DNA of 60,610 bases, taken from NCBI GenBank assembly GCA_036500345.1, contig DASYCE010000030.1, positions 1 to 60,610 of the forward strand. The letters run 5' to 3'. This document shows, one piece after another, positions 16,100-26,100 of the stretch. The stretch's first letter is position 1. Every line of letters begins with the position of its first letter. The notes under the pieces are model-generated. The model was not told the origin of the DNA. It searched no databases and saw only the letters and a program-made list of their open reading frames with translations. A program made the position numbers and the translations under genes. Source of the DNA: Gemmatimonadales bacterium. Its GTDB lineage: Bacteria; Gemmatimonadota; Gemmatimonadetes; Gemmatimonadales; GWC2-71-9.

Positions 16100-18064
16100 T
16101 TACGGCGCTGCTGCCAACTCCTTCCGCAGATCCCGCCGACCCGCCGCCGACCGGACAAACCGCGTCTCCACCGTCGCGGTCGATGTTCCGATGATCCGCC
16201 GCAACGTCGCTTTCACCGTCGCTTCGTCATCATCGAAGTCGCCATGGTGCTCCGCCCGGGATGCCCCCACTGTCCCGATCGCCGCATCATTGGGCGCTAC
16301 CACCCAGTCAAACCGGTACTTGCCTCTCCTCGACTTCAATAGCGAAGAGGGCGCCACAAACTTCGTCATCCCGAGCAGCGGCTCACCGTCCGGATGGATG
16401 ATCGGGATCCGCGCCGTCGCCTCGAAGGCATTCGACACCAGGTAGAGCAGCGACTTGTTGTAGATGTGCCCGCAGTTGTCGTCCTGCTCGGCCTTGTCGC
16501 TCAAGGTGTAGATCGCGAAGTTCGCGACCTTCCCGCTCACAATCGCCGGATCATACGTCGTCCCGTACAGCGCCATCGTGATCGCCGGTGCCCAGAGGGT
16601 GCATGTCTTGATCGTGACATCATCCGCCAGCCGTCCCACCAGCGGCGCGAGCAGAATCGACCCCGCCGAGTGCGCCGCCATATGCACTTCGACCCCGTTG
16701 CGCGCCAGGTCGCTCACATACTGCGCCACGAGTGCACCACCCCGGGTGTGTGCCGGATCGGGGCTTGGATCGGCGTCGGACGCCGCGATCGCGTTCTTCT
16801 TCATTTCATCCCAGAGGAGCTTTCCGCCGAGATGTCGCGCCACCGGTTCCAGGAAATCATCGGTCCGGTCGAGCATGAAATCGGTCGCACTCTGGAGAAT
16901 CCCCTCGGTCTTGCGGGTCCCGAGTGCGTCCTCGATCACATTGGTGATCGTCGACCAGAGGTCGGTCTTCCAGATGAACGCCAGCGGATAGACCTCCGAC
17001 GCCAGGAGGCTCGCGCGCCAATCGGCGATTCGCTGCAGTGCCGCGTCTTCCGACACCAGGCCGCCATGGGCGTAGAGGAGAATCCGCCGCTTCGACCACT
17101 TCGCCGTGATCCGCGCGAAGTCGTTGGTGAAGATCTCCTTCACGTCATCGGGTGTCGTGCCGAACGGACCACTGTTCCGCAGTTCACCATTATCGCCCAG
17201 GGCGATGACGTGTGGTCGCAGGTCTGCATTGCTGGCGACCTGGTGGGAACCGGCGAGGTCGGATCGCGACGCCGCTTTCCCCTGCGCCGTGACGAGGCGC
17301 ACCGGTGCCGCGAGCCGGGCGACCCACGTGTCGGTGGCGTTGGCGAGCCAGTCGTCGTAGCTGATCCGGGCGAATCCGTGAAATCCCCAGTCGGCGGACC
17401 ATGAGTTCTGGATCCAGAATCCGAATTCATCGTACGCCACAATTGCGAACGCATGTCCGCCTTCGTCATCGCTGTCGGGAGTGTAGGGAATCAACCCATC
17501 GGCCTTGACGGTGTCCCATCCGGCGTGCGTATTCCCGGTCGCATAGAGCACGCCGACCTCGGCGATCGCCGAATGCATTGCCACCAGGTCGCCGTGATTG
17601 ACCCGCAGGTACGCGCCGAGGGGGCGGCCCTGCGCGTCGGCGGCGCGGGCGTGGCTGTACGAACCAGTCTTGCCTGCGTGTGGCCAGAGCGCGTCTGAAC
17701 AGACGCCGTGCTTCAACCACCCCTTCATCGCCCCGCGCGCCGATGAGCCGTTATCTGCCGTCCCCGGATACTCGTCATACCGCCGCGCCATGTAGTACAG
17801 CATCCGTGGCGATACCGGCGTGTCGTCCGGCACGGTGCGCCGACTGCGCAGGAGATAGTTCGCCACCGTCGCGAGTCCAAAGCCGGTGCAGGCGCCTTGC
17901 GTGCCCTGATCGAGAATCGGTACCCGGGCCTGGCGGTACGATTGCAGCGTGATCTTCGTCGGCACTTCGACCAGCGTCGGTTGATACATCCGGTCGCGGA
18001 AGTCGACCGTGTCGGGGCGCGCATCGAGAATGCGACTGCCCAGGCGGATGCGGCGTGTTGTCAT
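16100..18064 (-). CDS. Papain-like C1 cysteine protease fused to an alpha/beta hydrolase
   Basis: 654 residues in two parts. Residues about 30-255 are a papain-like domain: QGTQGACTGFG gives oxyanion Gln53 and nucleophile Cys59, GGHAFAIVAYD gives His204, and WIQNSWSADWG gives Asn220, so the catalytic set is complete. Residues about 320-600 look like an alpha/beta hydrolase: the oxyanion-loop strand ILLYAHGG (near 333) and the nucleophile elbow AAHSAGS (Ser466). There is no signal peptide. TGGAGG precedes the ATG, which lies ten bases after the upstream exported gene, so the two are co-translated. The fusion suggests coupled peptide and ester hydrolysis; the substrate is unknown. Confidence 0.85.
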   Translation of the reverse strand: MTTRRIRLGSRILDARPDTVDFRDRMYQPTLVEVPTKITLQSYRQARVPILDQGTQGACTGFGLATVANYLLRSRRTVPDDTPVSPRMLYYMARRYDEYPGTADNGSSARGAMKGWLKHGVCSDALWPHAGKTGSYSHARAADAQGRPLGAYLRVNHGDLVAMHSAIAEVGVLYATGNTHAGWDTVKADGLIPYTPDSDDEGGHAFAIVAYDEFGFWIQNSWSADWGFHGFARISYDDWLANATDTWVARLAAPVRLVTAQGKAASRSDLAGSHQVASNADLRPHVIALGDNGELRNSGPFGTTPDDVKEIFTNDFARITAKWSKRRILLYAHGGLVSEDAALQRIADWRASLLASEVYPLAFIWKTDLWSTITNVIEDALGTRKTEGILQSATDFMLDRTDDFLEPVARHLGGKLLWDEMKKNAIAASDADPSPDPAHTRGGALVAQYVSDLARNGVEVHMAAHSAGSILLAPLVGRLADDVTIKTCTLWAPAITMALYGTTYDPAIVSGKVANFAIYTLSDKAEQDDNCGHIYNKSLLYLVSNAFEATARIPIIHPDGEPLLGMTKFVAPSSLLKSRRGKYRFDWVVAPNDAAIGTVGASRAEHHGDFDDDEATVKATLRRIIGTSTATVETRFVRSAAGRRDLRKELAAAP

Positions 18065-18074
18065 GAACCCTCCA

Positions 18075-19337
18075 TCATGTGGTTGGCACCTTCAGCCCAG
18101 CCATTCCGCCGAATGCCGCAAAGGCAAAGACCGCCGCCTCGTTCACGAGCGGAACTTTCCCGACGCCCGGGACAAGGGCGATTCCCAGCGCGACGTAGAT
18201 CGCCGTCGCCAGCACCGCACCCAGCGCTCCCGCTGCAATCATCTTCGCCCGCGACGCGGTGGCAGTGGTCGCACCATCCGAGGAGGTCCGTTTCGCCCTG
18301 GTCTGTGCGTACACTGAGCCGAGAATCGCGCCGAGGAGTGCGGCGAGCGCGAAACGAACCGGCGGCACGAAACGGATCGTCGCCTCCGCGGTTCCGTATT
18401 GATTGGAGCGCGCTCGAACGGTGACGGGGCCGAGGGCGCCTGCCGATTGCAGCGTGACGATGCCGCCACTCGGGCCGACGGTCAGCGTTCGCGCGCTGAG
18501 GTTGCCACGGTCGGAGCCGATCATCAGCTCGATCGAGTCCTTCGCATTCGTTCCCCGGGTGCCGATCACCAGCGTCGCCGTCTCGATCCCGTATCCCTCG
18601 ATCGATGTTGGCGGCGTCTCGAACGCCAGTGCCGGCGCGACGCGTATCCACACCGATGTTCCGGGCGGATTGGACCCCGGCATGATCTCGACCATCAGCG
18701 AATCGTGGGGATTCTTCGCCACGACGCGCACCGGGAGCATCTCGCCGACATCATGGAAGGTCAGTGATCGTGGCGAGATCAGGTCGGGGTCCCCGCCGAA
18801 TGCCACCGCGACCGAATCCTCCAGCCCCGTGGCATCGGTCGTGTCGAGCCGCTGGATGCCGACCAGGAAGACTCCTTCGAAGTCATTGGAGTCTGCCACG
18901 AATTGCAGCTGGCCTTCAGGGAGATAGACAGGTACGAACTCGGATGCCCTTCCCCGGGCATCGGCCGCCAGCACGTGCAGCGGCAGCGCAAACACCGAAT
19001 CGAGTCCGTCCGAGGCTGGTCTGCGGCCGCCATGGGCCGCGGCACTCGACATCATGGTCAGGAACGTCGGCTTCGTTCCGGTGCGAGCCACCAGCACTTC
19101 GCCGCGGTTCAACGTCACCGTCGGCGCGGTCGTCTTGCCGGTGTCGGCAGGAGGCGGGACCGGTACCGCGGCAAGGGGAACACGGGTGCCCGCGCCGGCC
19201 ACCTTCACTACCGCGCCGCGATCGAGCGCGGCGCGCATCGCCGGCGACATTGCGGCGCGCGACACCGGTCGCGCCTGCGCAGCGGCGGAGTGCAAGGGTG
19301 TCGCGGCGAGACTCACCGCCATCAGCAGTCTTCGCAT
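18075..19337 (-). CDS. Exported protein with C-terminal membrane anchor
   Basis: 420 residues, not recognised as a family. It has a signal peptide (MRRLLMAVSLAATPLHSAAA), a long beta-rich extracytoplasmic region of about 300 residues with sandwich-like strands (VTLQSAGALGPVTVRARSNQ), and two C-terminal TM segments (VRFALAALLGAILGSVYAQ and MIAAGALGAVLATAIYVALG) plus a final hydrophobic stretch. It is encoded ten bases upstream of the protease-hydrolase fusion, so the pair probably forms a functional unit, with this protein as envelope partner or anchor. Function is otherwise unknown. Confidence 0.8.
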   Translation of the reverse strand: MRRLLMAVSLAATPLHSAAAQARPVSRAAMSPAMRAALDRGAVVKVAGAGTRVPLAAVPVPPPADTGKTTAPTVTLNRGEVLVARTGTKPTFLTMMSSAAAHGGRRPASDGLDSVFALPLHVLAADARGRASEFVPVYLPEGQLQFVADSNDFEGVFLVGIQRLDTTDATGLEDSVAVAFGGDPDLISPRSLTFHDVGEMLPVRVVAKNPHDSLMVEIMPGSNPPGTSVWIRVAPALAFETPPTSIEGYGIETATLVIGTRGTNAKDSIELMIGSDRGNLSARTLTVGPSGGIVTLQSAGALGPVTVRARSNQYGTAEATIRFVPPVRFALAALLGAILGSVYAQTRAKRTSSDGATTATASRAKMIAAGALGAVLATAIYVALGIALVPGVGKVPLVNEAAVFAFAAFGGMAGLKVPTT

Positions 19338-19497
19338 AAACTCACTCTGTCATGGACTGAAGGGGACGTCGGTTCACCCGGATCGGGGTTCCGCGACTGA
19401 TGTACCTCCGAGTGCAGAATTGCGCCACTAGGGGATTCCTGGGGGTTCCTGGCGCGATCACCATACCTTGCGGCGCACGGCCCGCAGCGGCAGCTAC

Positions 19498-20055
19498 TCA
19501 CCGCGCCAGTTGCTGGATCATCCTGCGCACGTCGTCAGCGAGCGCGGCGGCGACATTCAGCATCAGCGGTGCGGTGGAAGAGGTTGACGTGTAGGTCATC
19601 CCCCCTCCCGATGACTCGGAAGTCGACCACCCGCTCGACGATTCGGTGACCGATTGATGAAGGCCTCGCCGGTCACCGCCGAGGACGGTGAGCGACACGT
19701 CGGCGCTGAGCGTGACCGTCGTCCTCGATCTGGTCGGCGCGCACGTGCGCGTCGCCCCACCGGTGCAGGGAGCATTGGCGTAGTCGCTGGTGGATGACGC
19801 TACTTCCTGCATTTCGATCAGGACAGTGGCGGCGCTGTCCGCGGGCGACAATGCGGAGTCACGCGGCGTCAGCGCAACGCCATGCTTTGGAAGTGTGGAC
19901 CGGAGCGCCCGGCGAATTTCATCGACGTCCCGGCCGGCCATTGCGCCGAGGATGACGCGATTGAGTGGTCGATTGCTCACCGGAGACGGGTCAGCGTACC
20001 TGATTGGATGACTGCAGGCGGCGAGGAGGAGCAATGCGGCCCCTCGACTACGCAC
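19498..20055 (-). CDS. Lipoprotein whose signal peptide begins inside a REP-like repeat
   Basis: 185 residues from a GTG at 20055. The short signal peptide RSRGAALLLLAAC ends in an LAAC lipobox. The mature part has LNRVILGAMAGRDVDEIRRALRSTL, a Ser/Thr-rich stretch with four cysteines, and a C-terminal helix. The frame is open to 20094, but residues before the GTG read CHPERSTRRV, the translation of a widespread REP-like repeat, so they are unlikely to be authentic. It is the last gene of the kinase operon, 40 bases after kinase C. Function unknown. Confidence 0.72.
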   Translation of the reverse strand: MRSRGAALLLLAACSHPIRYADPSPVSNRPLNRVILGAMAGRDVDEIRRALRSTLPKHGVALTPRDSALSPADSAATVLIEMQEVASSTSDYANAPCTGGATRTCAPTRSRTTVTLSADVSLTVLGGDRRGLHQSVTESSSGWSTSESSGGGMTYTSTSSTAPLMLNVAAALADDVRRMIQQLAR

Positions 20056-20083
20056 CCTGCGGGTGCTTCGCTCGGGATGACAG
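20039..20083. repeat. REP-like palindromic element
   Basis: The element has the hairpin core GCACCC-TGC-GGGTGC (20052-20066) flanked by CCCTCG on one side and CGGGATGA on the other. Read on the minus strand it gives the CATCCCGAGCG... sequence that translates to HPERS, a repeat type common in bacterial intergenic DNA. It supplies the start of the lipoprotein gene. Confidence 0.6.
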
Positions 20084-20095
20084 ACGGTGGGCATC

Positions 20096-22552
20096 CTATC
20101 GTTGCTCCGCTGGGGGTGACAATCGCGACCGTGTCAGCAGCACCTTGAACCGCGGATCGCCGCGCAGTGGATCGAGCTCCGGTGCCAGGGTGAACAGGAG
20201 ATTGAGTCCTCCGGTGACGTGCTCATTTGCGCCGAGCCAAGCCAATGCGGTATCCCGGCTCGCCGCGTCCGGGAGATTGGCGTAGATCATCCCGATCAGC
20301 GCCGGCGTGACGTACCGCGTGCGGGATACCGCCTCGAGGTCGTGCGCCACACGCAGTGCACTGTCGCGCAATCCCATCCGCGCGTAGGTCACTCCGAGTC
20401 CGAAGAGCGGCTTGGTGGCGATCCGTTGAGCTTCGCGATAGCGGGCCACTGCATGCGCGTAGTCGCCGAGTTCACGGTAGCTCGCCGCATCGACCACGTC
20501 CCAGTACACCAGGTCGGGGGAGAGTTCCTGGGCCCGCTGCGCTTCGGTGATCGCTTCGCGGTAGCGGCGGCCCTCATAGAGCCCACCAGCGCGAATGAAC
20601 GATGCGAATCCCGAGAGGGGATCGAGTGCAATCGCCCGGTCGGCCTGCGCCACCGCGGCATCCGGCCGATCGAAGAAGAGGAGATTGGCGTAGAGCTCGC
20701 GCACCTCGGCCGAATTCGAGTCCAGCGCCACCGCCCGATCGAGCTCGCGGTACGCCGCGGTGAGATCACCGTTGGTAAAGCCTGTGGCGATGCCGAGAAT
20801 GGCATGTGCCACTGCCGAGTTGCTGTCGAGTGCCACGGCGCGTCGCGCCATCTGGAAGTATCTGTCATAGGAACTGTCGGGCGGGAGGTATTCGTCCGCG
20901 AGATATCCCCACGCAACCGAACTGCCGGCATACGCCGCGGCGAAGGTCGGATCGAGCGCAATGGCGGTGTCGAAGTGGGCCAGCGCGCGCCGGAGATCAC
21001 GCTCGTCGAGCTGATATGCCTCATGCTGTCCGATCAGGTACTGGGCATACGCCCTGGGGTTCGCGGTACGCCCTGCGGCGCGGGTCGCTGGCGCGGCGGT
21101 GAGCCGGAGTCGCAGCGCCGAGACGATCGCATTGCGGATCGAATCCTGCTCGGCGTAGAGATCGCGGAGTTCCAGGTCTGCTGTCGTACCCCAGATCTGA
21201 TGTCCGTCGACGGCGTCATCGAGTTCTGCCACGAGGTGAAACCGCAAGCCGGCGCTGGTCAGCGCACCCTGCAGCACGGCGTCGACGCCCGCGATCCGCT
21301 TGCGGACGTTGCGCGGATCGGCGGAGGCGCCGAACGCCAGCGAGGATACCCGTCCGACGACGGTGACTCCCGGCACCAGATCGAGCGCGTTGCGGACGCC
21401 GTCGCTGATGCCGTCGGCGAACGGCGTGTTGACGGTGTCGCCTTTCACATCGATCGGCAGCACCGCAATGGTGTGCCTGCCGGCCGTCGGTGGCACTCGT
21501 GACGACTGGGCGAATCGCCACCCGGCGCCGCCGGCGGCGAGGATGATGACCGCCGCTGCCCACCACCACCGCTGCCGCGTCGCGGTCAGGCGAGCGTTTA
21601 CCGGGAGCCCCGAGCGCCGGTCGGCCGGCGCGACGCCGGTCGGCGGCGTGACGCATGCCTCGAGGGCAGCGTGGAGTTCACTGGCACTCTGGAAGCGGTC
21701 GGCTGGGCGTTTCTCCAGGCATCGCATCACGATGGCATCGATGGCCGGTGCGATTGACGGGCGGTGTTGGCTCGCAGGAGCAGGCGTTGCCGTGATGTGC
21801 GCCGCGAGCATCTGTTGCGGTGTCGTCGCGACGAACGGTGGTTGCCCGGTGAGCATTTCGTAGAGCATCACCCCCACGGAATAGATGTCGCTGCGATGGT
21901 CGACGTGCGGATCGGCGGCGGCCTGTTCCGGCGACATGTAGGCCGGCGTGCCGACGGCGACGCCGAGCGTCGTGAGGTCGCTCGACCGCGCTGCGATCCC
22001 GGGACGATGCACGCCGCTGGCAGCGGCGTTGATCGCCTTCGCGACGCCGAAATCCGTGACCAGTGCGTGCCGCCCGGACAGCATCACGTTGTCCGGTTTG
22101 ATGTCGCGGTGCACCACGCCGTTCGCATGCGCTGCGGCGAGCGCGTCAACCACGTCGCCAATCAACCGCAGCGCATCGTGCACCGGGAGTTCGGTTTCGC
22201 GCGCCAGACGCTGCCGCAGCGAGTCGCCGTTGATGTACGGCATGACGAAGAAGAGCTGGCCGGGTCCCACGTCCGCGGCTGCGCTCTGGTCGGCACGATT
22301 CTCACTGGTCGAGCCGGAATCGAGCAACGGGAGGATGTGCGGATGCTGCAGCTGTGCCGCGATCCTGATTTCGCGAAGGAAACGTTCCGCACCGAGCGAT
22401 GCGGAGAGGTCGGCTCGGAGCACCTTGATCGCGACATCCCGTTCGTGGCGAATGTCCCGCGCAAGGTAGACCGTGGCCATGCCGCCTTGGCCGAGCTCGC
22501 GCTCGATGAGGTAGCGGCCGGCAAGGGTCTGGCGAAGCGAATCGAGCGTCAT
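20096..22552 (-). CDS. Membrane Ser/Thr protein kinase with TPR output region (kinase C)
   Basis: 818 residues. The kinase domain (about 13-300) is complete: ELGQGGMATVYLA loop, AIK lysine 43, HRDIKPDN with Asp150, DFG Asp167, and GTPAYMSPEQ. One TM helix lies at about 328-345. The extracytoplasmic part starts with a FlgO-like domain (HTIAVLPIDVKGDTVNTPFADGISDGV) and continues with several TPR units to the C-terminus. The start at 22552 is chosen from the family N-terminus; the frame extends to 22612. It follows the NTF2-like gene by 19 bases. Targets are unknown. Confidence 0.92.
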   Translation of the reverse strand: MTLDSLRQTLAGRYLIERELGQGGMATVYLARDIRHERDVAIKVLRADLSASLGAERFLREIRIAAQLQHPHILPLLDSGSTSENRADQSAAADVGPGQLFFVMPYINGDSLRQRLARETELPVHDALRLIGDVVDALAAAHANGVVHRDIKPDNVMLSGRHALVTDFGVAKAINAAASGVHRPGIAARSSDLTTLGVAVGTPAYMSPEQAAADPHVDHRSDIYSVGVMLYEMLTGQPPFVATTPQQMLAAHITATPAPASQHRPSIAPAIDAIVMRCLEKRPADRFQSASELHAALEACVTPPTGVAPADRRSGLPVNARLTATRQRWWWAAAVIILAAGGAGWRFAQSSRVPPTAGRHTIAVLPIDVKGDTVNTPFADGISDGVRNALDLVPGVTVVGRVSSLAFGASADPRNVRKRIAGVDAVLQGALTSAGLRFHLVAELDDAVDGHQIWGTTADLELRDLYAEQDSIRNAIVSALRLRLTAAPATRAAGRTANPRAYAQYLIGQHEAYQLDERDLRRALAHFDTAIALDPTFAAAYAGSSVAWGYLADEYLPPDSSYDRYFQMARRAVALDSNSAVAHAILGIATGFTNGDLTAAYRELDRAVALDSNSAEVRELYANLLFFDRPDAAVAQADRAIALDPLSGFASFIRAGGLYEGRRYREAITEAQRAQELSPDLVYWDVVDAASYRELGDYAHAVARYREAQRIATKPLFGLGVTYARMGLRDSALRVAHDLEAVSRTRYVTPALIGMIYANLPDAASRDTALAWLGANEHVTGGLNLLFTLAPELDPLRGDPRFKVLLTRSRLSPPAEQR

Positions 22553-22571
22553 CGCGGTGCCCGATGGCGGA

Positions 22572-23087
22572 TCACTTGCCCGGCACACTGGCGCCGGGGT
22601 GAGTCGAATCATCCACCGACACGTCGGTCAGCACCTTCCACTGTCCGCCCTGTCGCTGCCATGTGACCTGGTAGCGCCCCCACACCTGCTGCGGAGGTTG
22701 ACCGTTCGGCGCCACCACCTCGTATTGCGTGCCCACCTCGGTCACCATCCCGCCGCGTCCGACCACGAGAATCGGCTGCAGCTCGAAGGTGGTGACTTTC
22801 GCCGCCACCAGCGCCGTCTGCAGAAACGCGAGCAGTGCCGCGTGGCCTCGCAGTGTCGCGGAGCCCGTTCCCGCGAAGACCGCGCTGTCGGCGTATCCGG
22901 CGACCACGGCGGTGGCGTCGCCCGCAAGCAGATACCGGGTCATGTCGGCGCGTGCCTGACCGATCCCGGCGGTGTCGGCGGCGGTCATCGTCTCCGATGT
23001 TGGGCCTGCGACCGGTTGGCGGCAGGAGCCAAGCGCTGTCGCGGCAATGAAAACGATTGTGGCACGCCTTCTCACAGTGTGGTTCAT
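22572..23087 (-). CDS. NTF2/SnoaL-like lipoprotein (DUF4440 type)
   Basis: 171 residues. The signal peptide has a lipobox-like end (TALGSC), so the protein is likely lipid-anchored. The remainder is an NTF2-like fold: DMTRYLLAGDATAVVAGYADSAVF, TLRGHAALLAFLQTAL, and the closing strands RYQVTWQRQGGQWKVLTDVS typical of DUF4440. Such domains bind small molecules or serve as pocket enzymes; the ligand here is unknown. GAGGAAG precedes the ATG. It sits between kinases B and C in the operon and may provide an extracytoplasmic input to them, which is inference. Confidence 0.85.
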   Translation of the reverse strand: MNHTVRRRATIVFIAATALGSCRQPVAGPTSETMTAADTAGIGQARADMTRYLLAGDATAVVAGYADSAVFAGTGSATLRGHAALLAFLQTALVAAKVTTFELQPILVVGRGGMVTEVGTQYEVVAPNGQPPQQVWGRYQVTWQRQGGQWKVLTDVSVDDSTHPGASVPGK

Positions 23088-23134
23088 CGTTGCTTCCTCG
23101 TTGAATGGATCTGCATGCCAGTTGTCGTACGGGA

Positions 23135-26100
23135 TCAGTGCGGCTGACGTGGCAGCGCGCTCGTCGCCGGGGCATCGCCCAGCGCCGCGAGCGCTTCCCT
23201 GGCGCGACGCACCATCGGCTGCAATTCGGGATCAGCCGACTTCCACAGGTCGATGAACCGGTCGAGATAGAGGCGCGCCCGAACCGGATCGTTGCTCGCC
23301 CGGTACAGCTCGCCCAATCGCAGCAGTGCGATCGGATAGAACGTCAGCTCATTGAAGGTGAACCCGAACGTGGGTCGATCGATGAAGCGCTGATAGACGC
23401 GGCGCGCCGAGTCGGTCTTCCCGGCGCGGTCGAGGAGATAGCCGTACCAGAGCCCGCTTGTGCACGAGGTGTCGCAGAACGAGCTGGCTGCCGTGACGGC
23501 CGCTCCCCATTGGCCCGCCGCGATCGCCTGCAGGGCATTCCAGCTCTGGCTTCGTGCCGTGGACGCCCTGATCGCCGTCTGCGCTGCGCGGAACTGCTTC
23601 ACGGCAGCGGCGTCGCCCGCATACGCTGCCGCCTCCGCGAACGAGAAGTACGGCCGGTCATTGGGGCGAATCGAATCCATCGGAATCCGCTGGAGCGCGG
23701 CGTGAATTTCACCACGGGCAACGGCAGGATTATCGCGCAGCAGTGCGTCGTGCATCGCCGGAATCAGGAGGTCGTGCAGCGCGTTCTGTCGGCCGCCGAT
23801 CGTGCCGATCAATCCCGAGTGCACCACGGCGGCGCGTTCCGCGTCACGGAAATGGCCGTGATAGTCGGCCTGGTAGCGGCGCCACGTCTCGAGCCCACGC
23901 AGGCGTCCACCCGTCAGCTTGAGCGTCGCATACTGCGTCAGCAGCGAGTCGACGCGCGGGACGTCGCGATGATATCTCGCGATGTCGATCTGGTATCCGA
24001 GCGCACGCATTGAGTCGCCGAAGCGGGCCAGTAACAGCGCGGGGACCGAATCTGCGGCGGCCCACTTCGCCTGATGCGTCAACGCCCAGATCAGGCCGCC
24101 CCACGCAGTCCCCCACGGTGCGCCCGCAGCGATGCTGCGGCGAAATATCGACTCGGCCTCCGGGAAGCGGCCGAGGTTGTTGAGCGTCTCGCCGAGGTTG
24201 CCGAGTACCAGCGGATCATCTGGCTTGACCTCGAGCGCCAGGCGATAGTCGGCCAGCGATTTCTCGACGCCATTCGCGGTGAGGTAATAGTCGGCGCTTC
24301 CTTCGGTGAGATAGCGTTCGTACGGCGTCAGGCGGTCGAGATGTCGCATTGCCGCCGCCAGTGCGGAATCGCCTTCCGCGGGGTTGCCGTCATCGATCGC
24401 CAGGACACCGAGCTTGCGCCACGCCATCGCGAACCCGGTATCCGCGCGCACCGCTTCGCGCAGGAGCGGAATGGCGCGATCGTCGTCGCCGGCATAATTG
24501 GCCCTGAGCGCAGCGCTATAGAGGCGCAGTGCTTCCATCGACGGCGTCACCACCTGCTCGAGCGGATCGCCGCGGTGCACCTGGCGCAACGATTCGCCGA
24601 TGTCGCTGCGCAGCGTGTGGGACATCCTGTCGAGCGTGTTGATCAGCGCATCCGGCAGTGGCGCAACCGCCCGCGCCGCCAGCAGCGTCGTACCAGTGTT
24701 CGCGTCGACGAGCCGCGCCGCAATCACGTATCCGCGGCCAAGCGGAGTTACCTCGCCGGTGATGTAGGCCTTGGCGTCGGCGCGCTGCGCTACATCGCGC
24801 GTAACCGAGTCGGTCAGCCGCATCGACGACGGCAGCCCCATCCGGCTCAGCTGCGTCGCCACCTCGACCGGTTCGACGAGATGCACGCTGCGTGATTCCT
24901 CGAGGTCGATCCGGAACGCCTCGACCAGCGACACGGAGAGCGTGCTGTCACCGGTGCGATTGACGAAATCGCCCAGCACGATCCGGTCGTTCGACGCGAG
25001 CGTGCCGCCCGACAGCAGCGTCGCCGCGGGACCGATCCCCGCCGCGCGCATCGCCATGAAGCCCGCCACCAGCAGCGCGAATGCCGTGACGGCGACCATG
25101 CCGCCACGCGCGGTGCGGCTCCAGCTGAGATAGGGCGTCGCCTTGACCGCGATCGTCGCCATGGTGCCGTGCGCCTGCGGTACCAGCGTCGTCCCGCCCG
25201 GCGTCATCGTCGGCGTGGCGCTGATCAGCCGCCGATTCACCTGCTGCGCGTAGCCGGTGAAGAGGATCACCGGAAGTCCCAGTGCCATCATGACCAGCGC
25301 GCCACCAAACACCCAATCCGGCAAACCGACGCCGACGATTGCTGCCTTCGCAAGGACAGCGACGGCAATCACCGCCATCCCATAGAAGAACAGCGCGCGA
25401 CGGAACGCTCCGGCGCCGCCACGCAGAATTCCGGGTGCCGACGCGGCGCTGCCGCTGGCGACAGCATCGAGGAGGCGCACGATGTCGGCGCCAGACTGCG
25501 GCCGGTCGGTCGCGTCCTTGGCGAGCGATCGCATCACCAGATCGGCGAGCGGCGCGGGCGTGTCTGGCCTCAATTCGGCGACGAGCCGCGGCGTCTCGGT
25601 CATGTGCGCCGCGATCATCCGCTGCGCCGTGCGACCGCCGAACGGCGAATCGCCGGTGAGGAGCTCATACGCGGTACAGCCGAAGGCGTAGACGTCGGCG
25701 CGGGCGTCGACGCCGGGATCGCCAGCCGCCTGCTCCGGTGCCATGTAGGCCGGGGTGCCGATCGAGGTGCCGAGGGAAGTGAGTGCGGCAGTTGGGCGGT
25801 CCCTCGCACCCTCCGGGTGCTCGGGACGATCGGAACTGCCACGGGCGGCTCCGATCGCCTTGGCGATGCCGAAGTCGGTGACGACCGCGGACCCCGCCGA
25901 GAACATCACATTGTCGGGCTTGATGTCGCGATGCACCACGTTGCGGCCGTGGGCATATGCCAGTGCCCGTGCGACGTCGCGGAGGATCGAGATGCATTCG
26001 CCGATCGGCAGCGGGCCTCGGGCGACTCGCGCCCGCAGCGATTCGCCTTCGATGAACGGCATCGAGAACCACGGCAATCCGTCGACGTCGCCGGTGGCGA

